Part shown: positions 35,301 through 43,172 of the stretch, piece by piece
Position numbering within the stretch: position 1 is the stretch's first letter
Layout of the letters: each line of letters opens with the position of its first letter
Assembly: GCA_011390345.1 (NCBI GenBank)
Contig: JAABSP010000032.1
Span: 1 to 56,345 of the forward strand
DNA from: Desulfobacteraceae bacterium
Lineage (GTDB): Bacteria; Desulfobacterota; Desulfobacteria; Desulfobacterales; JAABSP01
Direction: 5' to 3'
Length of the DNA: 56,345 nucleotides
Notes under the pieces: model-generated
Databases searched by the model: none
What the model saw: the letters and a program-made list of their open reading frames with translations, nothing else
Told to the model about the DNA's origin: nothing
Made by a program: the position numbers and the translations under genes

Positions 35301-35928
35301 GGATCTCATCCGCCGGTTTTCCGGAACGAGCACCCTGACGCTGAAAGAGCGGGAGGATGGCGCCTTTGTCCGGATCGGCGGCGTGGTGACCCAGGCCAAG
35401 ACCATCCGGACCAAAAAGGGGGACCCCATGGCCTTTGTCACCCTGGAGGATATGGAGGGGACCGTGGAGGTTATCGTCTTCAACTCTCTGTATGAGACCG
35501 TGGGAGATCTTCTGGGGGAGGAGGTTCCGGTGATCGTGGAGGGACAGGTGCAGCAGGAGGAGGAGGGCGCGAAGATCCTTGCCGAAGCCATGATCAAAAT
35601 GGATCAGGCCGAGGAGACCTGGGCCGATAAGATCCTCTTCAACCTGGATGCGGAAAAGACGGACCGGGAGGGGCTGGAGCAGTTGAAAAACATTTTGAAG
35701 AAATACCCCGGAACCTGTTCGGCCTTTATCCAGCTCAACTTCAACGGCAAGGCCCGAACCCGGATTTCAATCTCCGAGGCGATCCGTGTGAAGGCTTCTG
35801 CGGAGATGACCGAGGAGGTCAACGGGCTTTTCCGCGGAAATGTGGTGGAGACCGAGTGCGCGGCCCCCGGATTGAAACAGGGGGAGAACAGCGGGAACGG
35901 GAGAAGAAGATGGGCGCGGTCGGGCTGA
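32323..35928 (+). CDS. dnaE: DNA polymerase III alpha subunit with 25-residue internal duplication
   Basis: A replicative polymerase with an N-terminal PHP domain ([16 protein letters not shown]) and palm motifs ending [15 protein letters not shown], which hold the catalytic aspartates. Later [18 protein letters not shown] and [20 protein letters not shown] are typical. An OB fold lies near residue 1000. Length is 1201 residues from ATG 32323, chosen because AAGGA is optimally placed; 32317 is an alternative. Residues 367-391 ([16 protein letters not shown]...) recur at 392-416. This glycine-rich loop contacts the incoming nucleotide in known structures, so the insertion just before the active site is striking. 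It overlaps coaE. Confidence 0.95.
   Translation: [1201 protein letters not shown]
33421..33570 (+). repeat. Tandem duplication of 75 bp inside dnaE
   Basis: Units 33421-33495 and 33496-33570 differ at three positions, all within the codons for Asp-Leu-Asp (GAC TTG GAT versus GAT CTG GAC), and all silent. The 25-codon unit keeps the frame. Removing one unit restores the normal family sequence [20 protein letters not shown]. Confidence 0.97.
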
Positions 35929-36524
35929 CCGGGGGCATTGCAACAGGAAAATCGACTGTATCCGGCTTCTTCAGGGAGGCCGGCGCAGCCGTGATCGACG
36001 CGGATCTCGCGGCAAGAGCTGTTGTGGCCCCGAACCACCTTGCCCATGCGGAGATCGTGGAGGGATTCGGGGAGACGATCCTGCTGCCGAACCGGGAGAT
36101 CGACCGGGCCAAACTGGGGAGGGTGATCTTCAATGAGCCCGCAAAAAAGGCGCTGCTGGAGCGGATCATCCACCCCCGGGTCTTTGCGGAGATGAACCGG
36201 CACCAGGCCGAAATCGAAAAAGAGCGGCCCCATGGGCTGATCATCCTCGATGTGCCGCTGCTCTTCGAGTCCGGGATGGCAAGGGAGCTGACGGATGTGA
36301 TCGTGGTCTATGTGCCGGAATCGGTGCAGTTGGCGCGGCTGATGAAAAGAGATGGCTATTCCGAAGAAGAGGCCCTGGCCCGGATCGATGCCCAGATGCC
36401 CATCTCGGAAAAGCGGCGCCGGGCAACCATCGTCATCGACAACAGCGAAGATCTTGCAGAGACCCGGAAAAGGACATTTGCGGTCTATGGGAAACTGATG
36501 GCGGAAACCGAGGCCGGAACCTGA
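35910..36524 (+). CDS. coaE: Dephospho-CoA kinase
   Basis: A 204-residue kinase from ATG 35910 (MGAVGLTGGIATGKSTVSGF, P-loop GGIATGKST), with IDADLAARAVVAPN, LLFESGMARELTDVIVVYV and RIDAQMPISEKRRRATIVIDN, all CoaE motifs. It performs the last step of CoA synthesis. GGAGAAGAAG precedes this start, which lies inside the last 19 nt of dnaE. A longer frame to 35856 would lengthen the overlap and adds no conserved residues. Confidence 0.93.
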   Translation: MGAVGLTGGIATGKSTVSGFFREAGAAVIDADLAARAVVAPNHLAHAEIVEGFGETILLPNREIDRAKLGRVIFNEPAKKALLERIIHPRVFAEMNRHQAEIEKERPHGLIILDVPLLFESGMARELTDVIVVYVPESVQLARLMKRDGYSEEEALARIDAQMPISEKRRRATIVIDNSEDLAETRKRTFAVYGKLMAETEAGT

Positions 36525-36536
36525 CCTCTATCTATC

Positions 36537-38528
36537 TCAGGCCGTAAAGACCGTCAGCACATCCTTTCTCGCGTTGACATGCTGGATGGTGATCTGGATC
36601 AGATCCTCGGGCTTCAGGTTTGCCCCGGCCGATACCGGAATGGTGCTCTCGACAAGGTACTCCGGGATGAGGATCTGGTAGTCGTTCCGGCGCCGGTTCA
36701 ACACGATGGCCTGCTCCCGCTCCCCGATCTTCCCCTCTATATGCTTGAGCAGCCAGTACCGCTTCCGGCGATTCTGAATCCGCGCCACCTGGATCATGGG
36801 GCCCTCCAGCACCTGGATGGCCCGATCCACCTCTTCGGAGGTATAGGGACGCTCCAGATCGTACGCGGCCCTTATCTGGCGCTGGGTGAGAAGATCCACA
36901 TACTTCCGGATGGGGGAGGTGGCCGTGAGATAGGCATTCAGCCCAAGCCCCGCATGGGGTTCGGGCGAGTGGCTCAGCACAAAGCGGCTCAGGTGCTTCC
37001 GCTGCATCCAGTTCTGAAAGAGGGAACCCTCGGCCTCCTTGTAGAGACGCTCACGGGGGGGCGGCTGGGACCGGTAGACCGCGGGCAGCCCCTGTTCCGC
37101 GATAAAGGTTCCCATGAGCCAGTTGGCCATGATCATCAGCTCCGATACCAGCAGCCGGCCCGGACTTTCCCGGTTGGTCCGGTTCAGCATCACCTCTCCG
37201 TCATCTGATAGCCAGAGGTTGATCTCCGGCAGGCAGATCTGCACGGCCCCGTCCTCCAGCCGCCTTTTCCGGAAGTTTTTGGCAATCTCGTGGAGGGCCG
37301 AGATCTCCCGGTTATCCTCTGCAATGGTGTTGACATCATAGTAGCTGAGCTGATGCTTCACCCGGATGATGCTGGGGACGATCTCATAGCCGAGGATATC
37401 CGCGTTGGAGTTGATCCGGATCAGGGTGCTGACGGCCGGCCGCAACTCCCCGGCTCTGAGACTGCAGAGCCCTTCGGCCAGGGTCGGCGGCAGCATGGGG
37501 ATCTTCTGATCCGGCATGTAGATGGAGCTGGCCCGTACCAGGGCCTCCTGATCCAGGGGCTCGTCCCGCGCCACAAAGTGGCCTACGTCCGCGATATGGA
37601 TCCCGACCTCGAAGAAACCGCCCTTTTCTTCAATGCTCAGCGCGTCGTCATAGTCGAGGGTGGCCTGTCCGTCTATGGTGATCAGGTCGAGATGGGTCAG
37701 ATCCCGGCGGACCCCTTCTGCCGAGAAATCGGGCGGGGATCGGGTCAGGCCCCGGGCCGATTCCATCACCGGCTCCGGGAAGAGGATCGGGGTCTCATAC
37801 CGGAGCAGGTCGATATTTTCGTCCGTATCCCAGAGTTTGAGCTTGACCAGCAGTTGAAAGAGCGCGTCGCCGGGCTCGATGCCGGCCCGTTCCAGGATGG
37901 CCTTTCCCAGCGCGTAATCCCTGCACTCCTTTTCAAAAAGATAGAGGGACTTCAGGATCTCGATGATCCGGACATTCTCCTCCGGGATCGAATCGGGCGG
38001 AGTCTTCATGTCCATGACCGATTTGATCCAGTCCCCGCCCGATTCGATGAGGATTCTTCTGCGTTCGGCCTCGGTTTCCTGGGCCTGTATCCCCTCCACC
38101 TGTTCCGGGGTGTAGGGGAAGAAGCGGTCGTTTTGAAACTTGAAATAGGTGCGGTTTGTAAAAAATGCCCGGATCACCGCGGACCGCCGGTCGTCATCCA
38201 GGCCGTCGGCAAACGCGAACTCGGTCATGGTATCGAGGTCGATCCACTCGGCCTCGTCATGGAGAACCTCCCATAGTTCCTCCACATCCACGGCCGCGGA
38301 CAACCCCTGACGCTTCTCCCCCAGCTCCCGGAGACGGTCCACAGCGCCGTCTCTTCCGGCCGAGATCGACAGGGACTGCACCGGAGAGAAGAGGATGCGG
38401 TTTGCCGAAAGGTTGACCTCCCGGTTCGTCTCTGTCAGCAGACGGAGCCGTTGGTTTCTATTCTCCAGGACCACCGATGAAATGATCCGCTGCCGGTCAA
38501 TGTATTCCACAATTTTGCCAGATTCCAT
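36537..38528 (-). CDS. RNB-domain exoribonuclease (RNase II/R family)
   Basis: A 663-residue protein. The RNB catalytic block TIDGQATLDYDDALSIEEKGG holds the four conserved aspartates of RNase II (TID, LD and DD). HIADVGHFVARDEPLDQEAL and the C-terminal TSPIRKYVDLLTQRQIRAAY, with the catalytic arginine region, are also present. The last 60 residues look like an OB/S1-type fold. It lacks the long basic tail of RNase R and is closer to RNase II-like proteins. It is convergent with coaE (12 nt gap) and probably degrades mRNA 3'-5'. Confidence 0.9.
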   Translation of the reverse strand: MESGKIVEYIDRQRIISSVVLENRNQRLRLLTETNREVNLSANRILFSPVQSLSISAGRDGAVDRLRELGEKRQGLSAAVDVEELWEVLHDEAEWIDLDTMTEFAFADGLDDDRRSAVIRAFFTNRTYFKFQNDRFFPYTPEQVEGIQAQETEAERRRILIESGGDWIKSVMDMKTPPDSIPEENVRIIEILKSLYLFEKECRDYALGKAILERAGIEPGDALFQLLVKLKLWDTDENIDLLRYETPILFPEPVMESARGLTRSPPDFSAEGVRRDLTHLDLITIDGQATLDYDDALSIEEKGGFFEVGIHIADVGHFVARDEPLDQEALVRASSIYMPDQKIPMLPPTLAEGLCSLRAGELRPAVSTLIRINSNADILGYEIVPSIIRVKHQLSYYDVNTIAEDNREISALHEIAKNFRKRRLEDGAVQICLPEINLWLSDDGEVMLNRTNRESPGRLLVSELMIMANWLMGTFIAEQGLPAVYRSQPPPRERLYKEAEGSLFQNWMQRKHLSRFVLSHSPEPHAGLGLNAYLTATSPIRKYVDLLTQRQIRAAYDLERPYTSEEVDRAIQVLEGPMIQVARIQNRRKRYWLLKHIEGKIGEREQAIVLNRRRNDYQILIPEYLVESTIPVSAGANLKPEDLIQITIQHVNARKDVLTVFTA

Positions 38529-38562
38529 AACCTATATTTCATAACAATCTCCACTGTGAAAG

Positions 38563-40002
38563 TCAATCAAATGGTGAAGAGATCTCAAAAAAAGCGGTGT
38601 AGGATTGAAAGAGGAGTTCCAGGGGATGGTACACTGGAAGAGGGAGGAGATGGGTAAACTGAAGGCGGCAACTGAGGCAGTCGGTGATGATGGCTTCGGG
38701 ATCTGTGCGTCTGATCTTTTCGATCAGGGGCTCTCCGATCCTGAGGGATTCACGATGGAAGCCCTTTTTCAACCCCAGGCTTCCGCCCATGCCGCAGCAG
38801 TCCAGGGAGCCGCCGACACTCCGGACCGACAGGGCAGGAATCTGTGCCAGCAGATTCGGATAGGGGCTTTTGATCCCCTGCTCCCGCTGGTGGCAGGGGG
38901 CAAAATAGACATACCGGCCTTGGATGGGGCCAAAATCGGTATTCAACCTCCCTTTTCGATGGAGACGGTCGAGATAGGCCCCCAGATCCGAGACATGGGT
39001 TGAAAGTTCCATGCGCGCCAGCGGAGGGAGAGAAGAAAAGAAGCCGTCATCTTTGAGGATATTCCGGTAAAGGGATTTTCTCAAGGAGATGAATGCCGCG
39101 CCCTTTGAAAGCTCTTTGGAAAACGCGGGTGAGGTACCGGGAACCCGGATCTCATCGGGTCCGGCACCGATCGATTCCTGATAGTCACGGGAATAGGCCG
39201 CCTTTTCCGAAAGCAGCACCGTAAAGAGAAAGCCGCAGGTGGGGCATGAGCAGACAATGTCAAACCCGGATTCGATCATCTTCAAGAGGTTATCGAGGTT
39301 GAATCCGGCCCATTCGAGGCTGGTTGTGTCATCCCCTTCCAGAAGGGTGGGCATGCCGCAGCACTGCTGGGGCGGAACATGGACTGTGATGTTGTTGCGA
39401 AGCATCACCTCGACCGCGGCCTTGGCCACCTCCGGGAAGAGATATCCGGCCGTGCAGCCGGCAAAATAGGCCGCTTTTGGTTTTTCTGAGCTTTTCAAAT
39501 CGCCTGAGCTTTTCAATTCGATGGTTCGATCCAGCCCCTGATTTTGAGCCCAGGCAAAAAAGCTCTGAGCCGGCATCTGCGGCAATGACCGGTCCTGATG
39601 AATCCCCGCGATCCGCTTTGCCAGCCCCGCAAAAAAGGGAATCGAAAGAATCCGGTTGTAAAGCTTAGGCATCTTAGTGCCCCATCGGCCGAACCGCTGA
39701 ACATCTGCCAGGAGGCGAATGGAGAGGGGCATCCCCTTTTTGCGGACCACCGCGGTCTTTCCCTGAATCAGATCCTCCCGGATATTGGGACAGGGGCAGA
39801 GCCCGCAGAGGGTACAGCGATCGGACAGCTCCCGAAGATCCTTTGCAAGAACCGGACAACCCTCCTCCCGTTCCCGGTCATAGAGCCCATAAAGCTTTGG
39901 AAAAACCGGACAGCTTTCATCCATCAGAAAGCGGCAGGTATCGCAGTCTGCACAGGCATCCAGGGCATCTCGAATTCTTTTTTCCGGCGCGTCGGGATTC
40001 AT
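38563..40002 (-). CDS. HdrD/GlcF-like iron-sulfur protein with two CCG domains
   Basis: A 479-residue protein with N-terminal iron-sulfur motifs CADCDTCRFLMDESCPVFP and CTLCGLCPCPNIREDL, then two cysteine-rich CCG domains: AGCTAGYLFPEV...QQCCGMP near residues 187-222 and FAPCHQREQG...LDCCGMGG near 370-410. Such proteins bind noncubane 4Fe-4S or accept electrons in heterodisulfide, lactate or glycolate oxidoreductases. No flavin partner is adjacent. The start overlaps the stop of the upstream membrane kinase (ATGA), so the two are co-transcribed; a redox-linked signal is possible but inferred. Confidence 0.85.
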   Translation of the reverse strand: MNPDAPEKRIRDALDACADCDTCRFLMDESCPVFPKLYGLYDREREEGCPVLAKDLRELSDRCTLCGLCPCPNIREDLIQGKTAVVRKKGMPLSIRLLADVQRFGRWGTKMPKLYNRILSIPFFAGLAKRIAGIHQDRSLPQMPAQSFFAWAQNQGLDRTIELKSSGDLKSSEKPKAAYFAGCTAGYLFPEVAKAAVEVMLRNNITVHVPPQQCCGMPTLLEGDDTTSLEWAGFNLDNLLKMIESGFDIVCSCPTCGFLFTVLLSEKAAYSRDYQESIGAGPDEIRVPGTSPAFSKELSKGAAFISLRKSLYRNILKDDGFFSSLPPLARMELSTHVSDLGAYLDRLHRKGRLNTDFGPIQGRYVYFAPCHQREQGIKSPYPNLLAQIPALSVRSVGGSLDCCGMGGSLGLKKGFHRESLRIGEPLIEKIRRTDPEAIITDCLSCRLQFTHLLPLPVYHPLELLFQSYTAFFEISSPFD

Positions 40003-42005
40003 TTCGACAGAATCTCCCTGATCTTTACGGAGAGTTCATCCATGTCAAAGGGCTTTTGAATAAAGCCGCTGCAGCCGGCTCCCATCAGCTCTCTTCCCTG
40101 CTCCTCCATGTTGTAGCCGCTGGCCAGGAGGACCTTGACATCGGGCACGATCTTCTTGAGATGGTAGAAGATCTCCTTTCCCCCCATCTCCGGCATGATC
40201 ATGTCCAGCACCACCATATCGATTTCAGAGCACTTTTCCCGGAAGATCTCAATGGCCGCTTTTCCGGATGTCGAGCTGATCACCGTATAGCCGAGATATT
40301 CCATCATCTTGGTGCCGACCTTGATCACCATCTTCTCGTCGTCGATTAAAAGAATCCGCTCCTTTCCCTTCTCCAGCCGGGTTTCAGGCAGACGGACCAA
40401 AGAGATCTCTTTTTTCGAGGCCGGCAGCAGAATGTTGAAGAGGCTTCCCTCTCCGGGCCGGCTCGCGACGCTGATGATTCCCCCGTGGTTTTTGATGATC
40501 CCGTAGGCCGAGGCCAGCCCCAGCCCCGTGCCCATGCCCATCTCCTTGGTGGTGAAGAAGGGATCGAAGACCTTCTGCTGGGTCGCTTCGTCCATTCCGA
40601 TGCCAGTATCTTTCACCCTTATCCGGACATAATTGCCGGGCCGAACCGAATGGACGGCCCCCTCCTCCGGGGTCAGAAGGATGTTTTCTGTGCTGATGAA
40701 AAGATTGCCCCCCTCGGGCATGGCCTGCCAGGCATTGACAAAGAGATTCATCAGCACCTGATCGATCTGGCCCCGGTCGATCTCCACCGTATGGATATCC
40801 GGGAAGAGATCGCAGTCGATTTCGATATCCTTGTGTGTTCTGCCGAACATGGAGGCGCTCTTCTTCAGGAGTTCGTTGATGTTCGATGGCAGGACCTCCA
40901 CCTTTCCGCCCCTGGCAAATCCCAAAAGCTGCCGGGTCAGATCCGAAGCTCTTCCCACATATTCCCGGATGCTGTTAAGATGATCGAAATTGGGATGCGC
41001 GCGGTCCGTGTCGATCTGCATCAGGGAGGTGCGGCCCTGGATGGCCATGAGAAGATTGTTGAAATCATGGGCAATTCCCCCTGCCAGGGTTCCCAGGGAC
41101 TCCATCTTCTGGGCTCTGAAGAATTGCGCCTCCAGCCGCTTTCGTTCCTGCTCCACACCTTTTCGCTCCTCGATCTCCCGCGTCAGCTTCCGGTTGAGAT
41201 TCTTCAGCGCGTCCTCCCGCTGCTGGAGCCGGGTGATCATCCGATTGAAACGGATGATGATCCATTGAATCTCCCGCTGCCGATACTGCCGGACATCCAA
41301 TACTTCAAGGGTCTTTTCATCCGCGACCGAATCGATCTGGCGGATCAGATCGTCCAGGGGCCGTTTCAAAAACTGCCGGACTAAAATCTTGGTCACCAGA
41401 AAGAGGACCAGAACCACCGAGAAGACCGTGATGATCGAGGAGAGGAGGACATTCTTCCGGCTCTTTTTATAAAGGCTGTCCGACAGGCCGATCTCCAGGG
41501 TGCCGATCCTTCTGCCTTCATGGTGGATGATGAGATTTTTTTCCAGCAGTTGGAGGTCTTTCTTCCGCAGAAAATGAAAAAGGACGGCTCCTACATCATC
41601 TTTCACCACCAGCTTTCCCACGAACTCATCCTTGGTCGCGGTCAGACCGATCTTTTCCAGGGATTTGTCATTCATGTTCCAGAGGGGCAGCTCCATATTG
41701 TCGGCCAGGGTCTCGGCATAATCATCGAGCTTTGCCCGGAAATTGGTTTCCAGGTTGAGGGAGATCGCCATATAAGTGGCCGATATGACAACTATCGAAA
41801 CGACAATAACGGAAATGATGATCCCGTTGGTCAGATCCTTTGAAATGGTCTTCCGGTTCGATTCGATCACCGTCTCGATCGATGGGTTTGCCGGGTCAGA
41901 AGCCTCTATTTTTGAAATCAACATGCTCCGGATGGACTCGTGGTGGTTGAGATCTTTTTTATTATCTACTGCCGAAGATCGATATTCCTTTTCGATTCTT
42001 ACCAT
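39999..42005 (-). CDS. Membrane-bound hybrid histidine kinase (TM-sensor-TM-HAMP-HisKA-HATPase-REC)
   Basis: Two membrane helices at about residues 57-85 ([20 protein letters not shown]) and 190-213 flank a periplasmic sensor of about 100 residues ([31 protein letters not shown]-like). A HAMP-like region follows, then H box [19 protein letters not shown], HATPase with [14 protein letters not shown] and [12 protein letters not shown], and a receiver with [14 protein letters not shown] and the conserved lysine in FIQKPF. The start is uncertain: ATG 42005 is chosen; ATG 41924 is an alternative, and an earlier frame to 42146 would overlap the divergent gene. It overlaps the HdrD-like gene downstream. 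Confidence 0.88.
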   Translation of the reverse strand: MVRIEKEYRSSAVDNKKDLNHHESIRSMLISKIEASDPANPSIETVIESNRKTISKDLTNGIIISVIVVSIVVISATYMAISLNLETNFRAKLDDYAETLADNMELPLWNMNDKSLEKIGLTATKDEFVGKLVVKDDVGAVLFHFLRKKDLQLLEKNLIIHHEGRRIGTLEIGLSDSLYKKSRKNVLLSSIITVFSVVLVLFLVTKILVRQFLKRPLDDLIRQIDSVADEKTLEVLDVRQYRQREIQWIIIRFNRMITRLQQREDALKNLNRKLTREIEERKGVEQERKRLEAQFFRAQKMESLGTLAGGIAHDFNNLLMAIQGRTSLMQIDTDRAHPNFDHLNSIREYVGRASDLTRQLLGFARGGKVEVLPSNINELLKKSASMFGRTHKDIEIDCDLFPDIHTVEIDRGQIDQVLMNLFVNAWQAMPEGGNLFISTENILLTPEEGAVHSVRPGNYVRIRVKDTGIGMDEATQQKVFDPFFTTKEMGMGTGLGLASAYGIIKNHGGIISVASRPGEGSLFNILLPASKKEISLVRLPETRLEKGKERILLIDDEKMVIKVGTKMMEYLGYTVISSTSGKAAIEIFREKCSEIDMVVLDMIMPEMGGKEIFYHLKKIVPDVKVLLASGYNMEEQGRELMGAGCSGFIQKPFDMDELSVKIREILSK

Positions 42006-42024
42006 TTTTTTGCCATCGATACCA

Positions 42025-42056
42025 TTTGAAATTTGAAGTCCCGGATAAATTTCAAA
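42025..42056. promoter_or_regulatory. Perfect 10-bp inverted repeat between divergent genes
   Basis: TTTGAAATTT (42025-42034) and AAATTTCAAA (42047-42056) are separated by 12 nt. The repeat sits between the membrane kinase and the divergent small gene. Operator-like geometry; no known site is recognised. Confidence 0.6.
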
Positions 42057-42122
42057 AGAAAAAGGTTGAATGCGACATACCTGTTGCGCACCACCGGTTT
42101 CTTGTGGTACATAGAATGGATT

Positions 42123-42458
42123 ATGAAACAGTATGTAATCGATCAATTACGATTTGAGGATTTCGACAGGCTCAAAAGCCATCTGGAAGATCACTTCCAG
42201 GGGTCGACCATCGAAGGTATCTACTGGATTCCGCTGACAGAGGAGATTCTCTCCCCCATACAGGCCGAACATCAGGAGTGCAAGCCCTTCTATTTCGCAC
42301 TGGAACTGGTGGCTCCGGACCGATTGAGCTGTGAACTTCTGGTCCGGACCCAGAGTCGAATGCGCTGCGCCTGCATCCGATATGCCACAAAAGAGCAGCG
42401 CAGTTGGCTCACGGATACGGTGGACGCAATCCTTGAAAAACTGGAGATAAGTATCTAA
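42123..42458 (+). CDS. Small conserved protein of unknown function
   Basis: A 111-residue acidic protein, MKQYVIDQLRFEDFDRLKSH, from ATG 42123; the longer frame from 42033 lies across the divergent control region. It contains YWIPLTEEILSPIQAEHQEC and CELLVRTQSRMRCACIRYAT, with several cysteines (about residues 53, 71, 81 and 83). I recognise it only as resembling proteins seen in other deltaproteobacteria and cannot give a function. The stop is immediately followed by plsC (TAA ATG), so translation is probably coupled. Confidence 0.75.
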   Translation: MKQYVIDQLRFEDFDRLKSHLEDHFQGSTIEGIYWIPLTEEILSPIQAEHQECKPFYFALELVAPDRLSCELLVRTQSRMRCACIRYATKEQRSWLTDTVDAILEKLEISI

Positions 42459-43163
42459 ATGGGAAGAACATGGCTGGTGATTGTCTGGACTCTTCTGACC
42501 ACCTTTTATTTCGGGAACATGGCGATTGCGGTCTCCTTTCTGGACAGCACCGGAAAAATGGTCCATAAGATTGCGCAGATCTGGGCCGCCGGCATCCTCT
42601 GGATCTCCGATGTCCGGGTCGAGGTGCGGGGGAAGAAACATCTCGATCTTGAAAATTCCATGATCATCATGGCCAATCACCAGAGCCATTACGACATTCC
42701 CGTGATGCTGGCCCATCTGCCGGTCCAATTCCGGTGGCTGGCCAAGGCCGAACTCTTCTCCATCCCCATCTTCGGCTATGCCATGCGCCGGGCCGGCTAT
42801 ATCAGCATCGAGCGGTCCGACAGGAAATCGGCCTTTAGAAGCCTTGCCCGGGCAGCCGAAATGGTTCGAAACGGGGCATCCGTTCTCATCTTTCCCGAGG
42901 GAACCCGGAGTGATGACGGCACCATCCGTCCCTTTAAAAAGGGCGGATTCGTTCTGGCTGTCGATTCTCAGGTTCCTGTGGTTCCCGCAATTCTTCGGGG
43001 CACAAGAGAGATCATGCCCAAAAATCGGGTTCATATCCGATCCGGATATGTGACCCTGGAGATCCGTCCCCCGGTCCATACCCGGGTTTATTCGAGAAAG
43101 ACCAAGAACGATCTGCTGCAGCGGGTGCGGGAGGTGATCGTCCGGGAATTCTATGAAGGGTAA
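42459..43163 (+). CDS. plsC: 1-acyl-sn-glycerol-3-phosphate acyltransferase
   Basis: A 234-residue membrane acyltransferase. An N-terminal hydrophobic segment at about residues 3-25 precedes the catalytic NHQSHYD (HX4D box, about residue 75) and the second block LIFPEGTRSDDG. AGYISIERSDRKSAF between them is typical. It makes phosphatidate in phospholipid synthesis. It follows the small gene without a gap and lies 9 nt before the RNase J gene. Confidence 0.93.
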   Translation: MGRTWLVIVWTLLTTFYFGNMAIAVSFLDSTGKMVHKIAQIWAAGILWISDVRVEVRGKKHLDLENSMIIMANHQSHYDIPVMLAHLPVQFRWLAKAELFSIPIFGYAMRRAGYISIERSDRKSAFRSLARAAEMVRNGASVLIFPEGTRSDDGTIRPFKKGGFVLAVDSQVPVVPAILRGTREIMPKNRVHIRSGYVTLEIRPPVHTRVYSRKTKNDLLQRVREVIVREFYEG

Positions 43164-43172
43164 AAGGCTGAA

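Noticed and set aside
42033-42122. Longer start for the small conserved protein
   Set aside because: The extra 30 residues cross the dyad and the divergent promoter region, have no ribosome-binding site and look unlike the rest of the protein.
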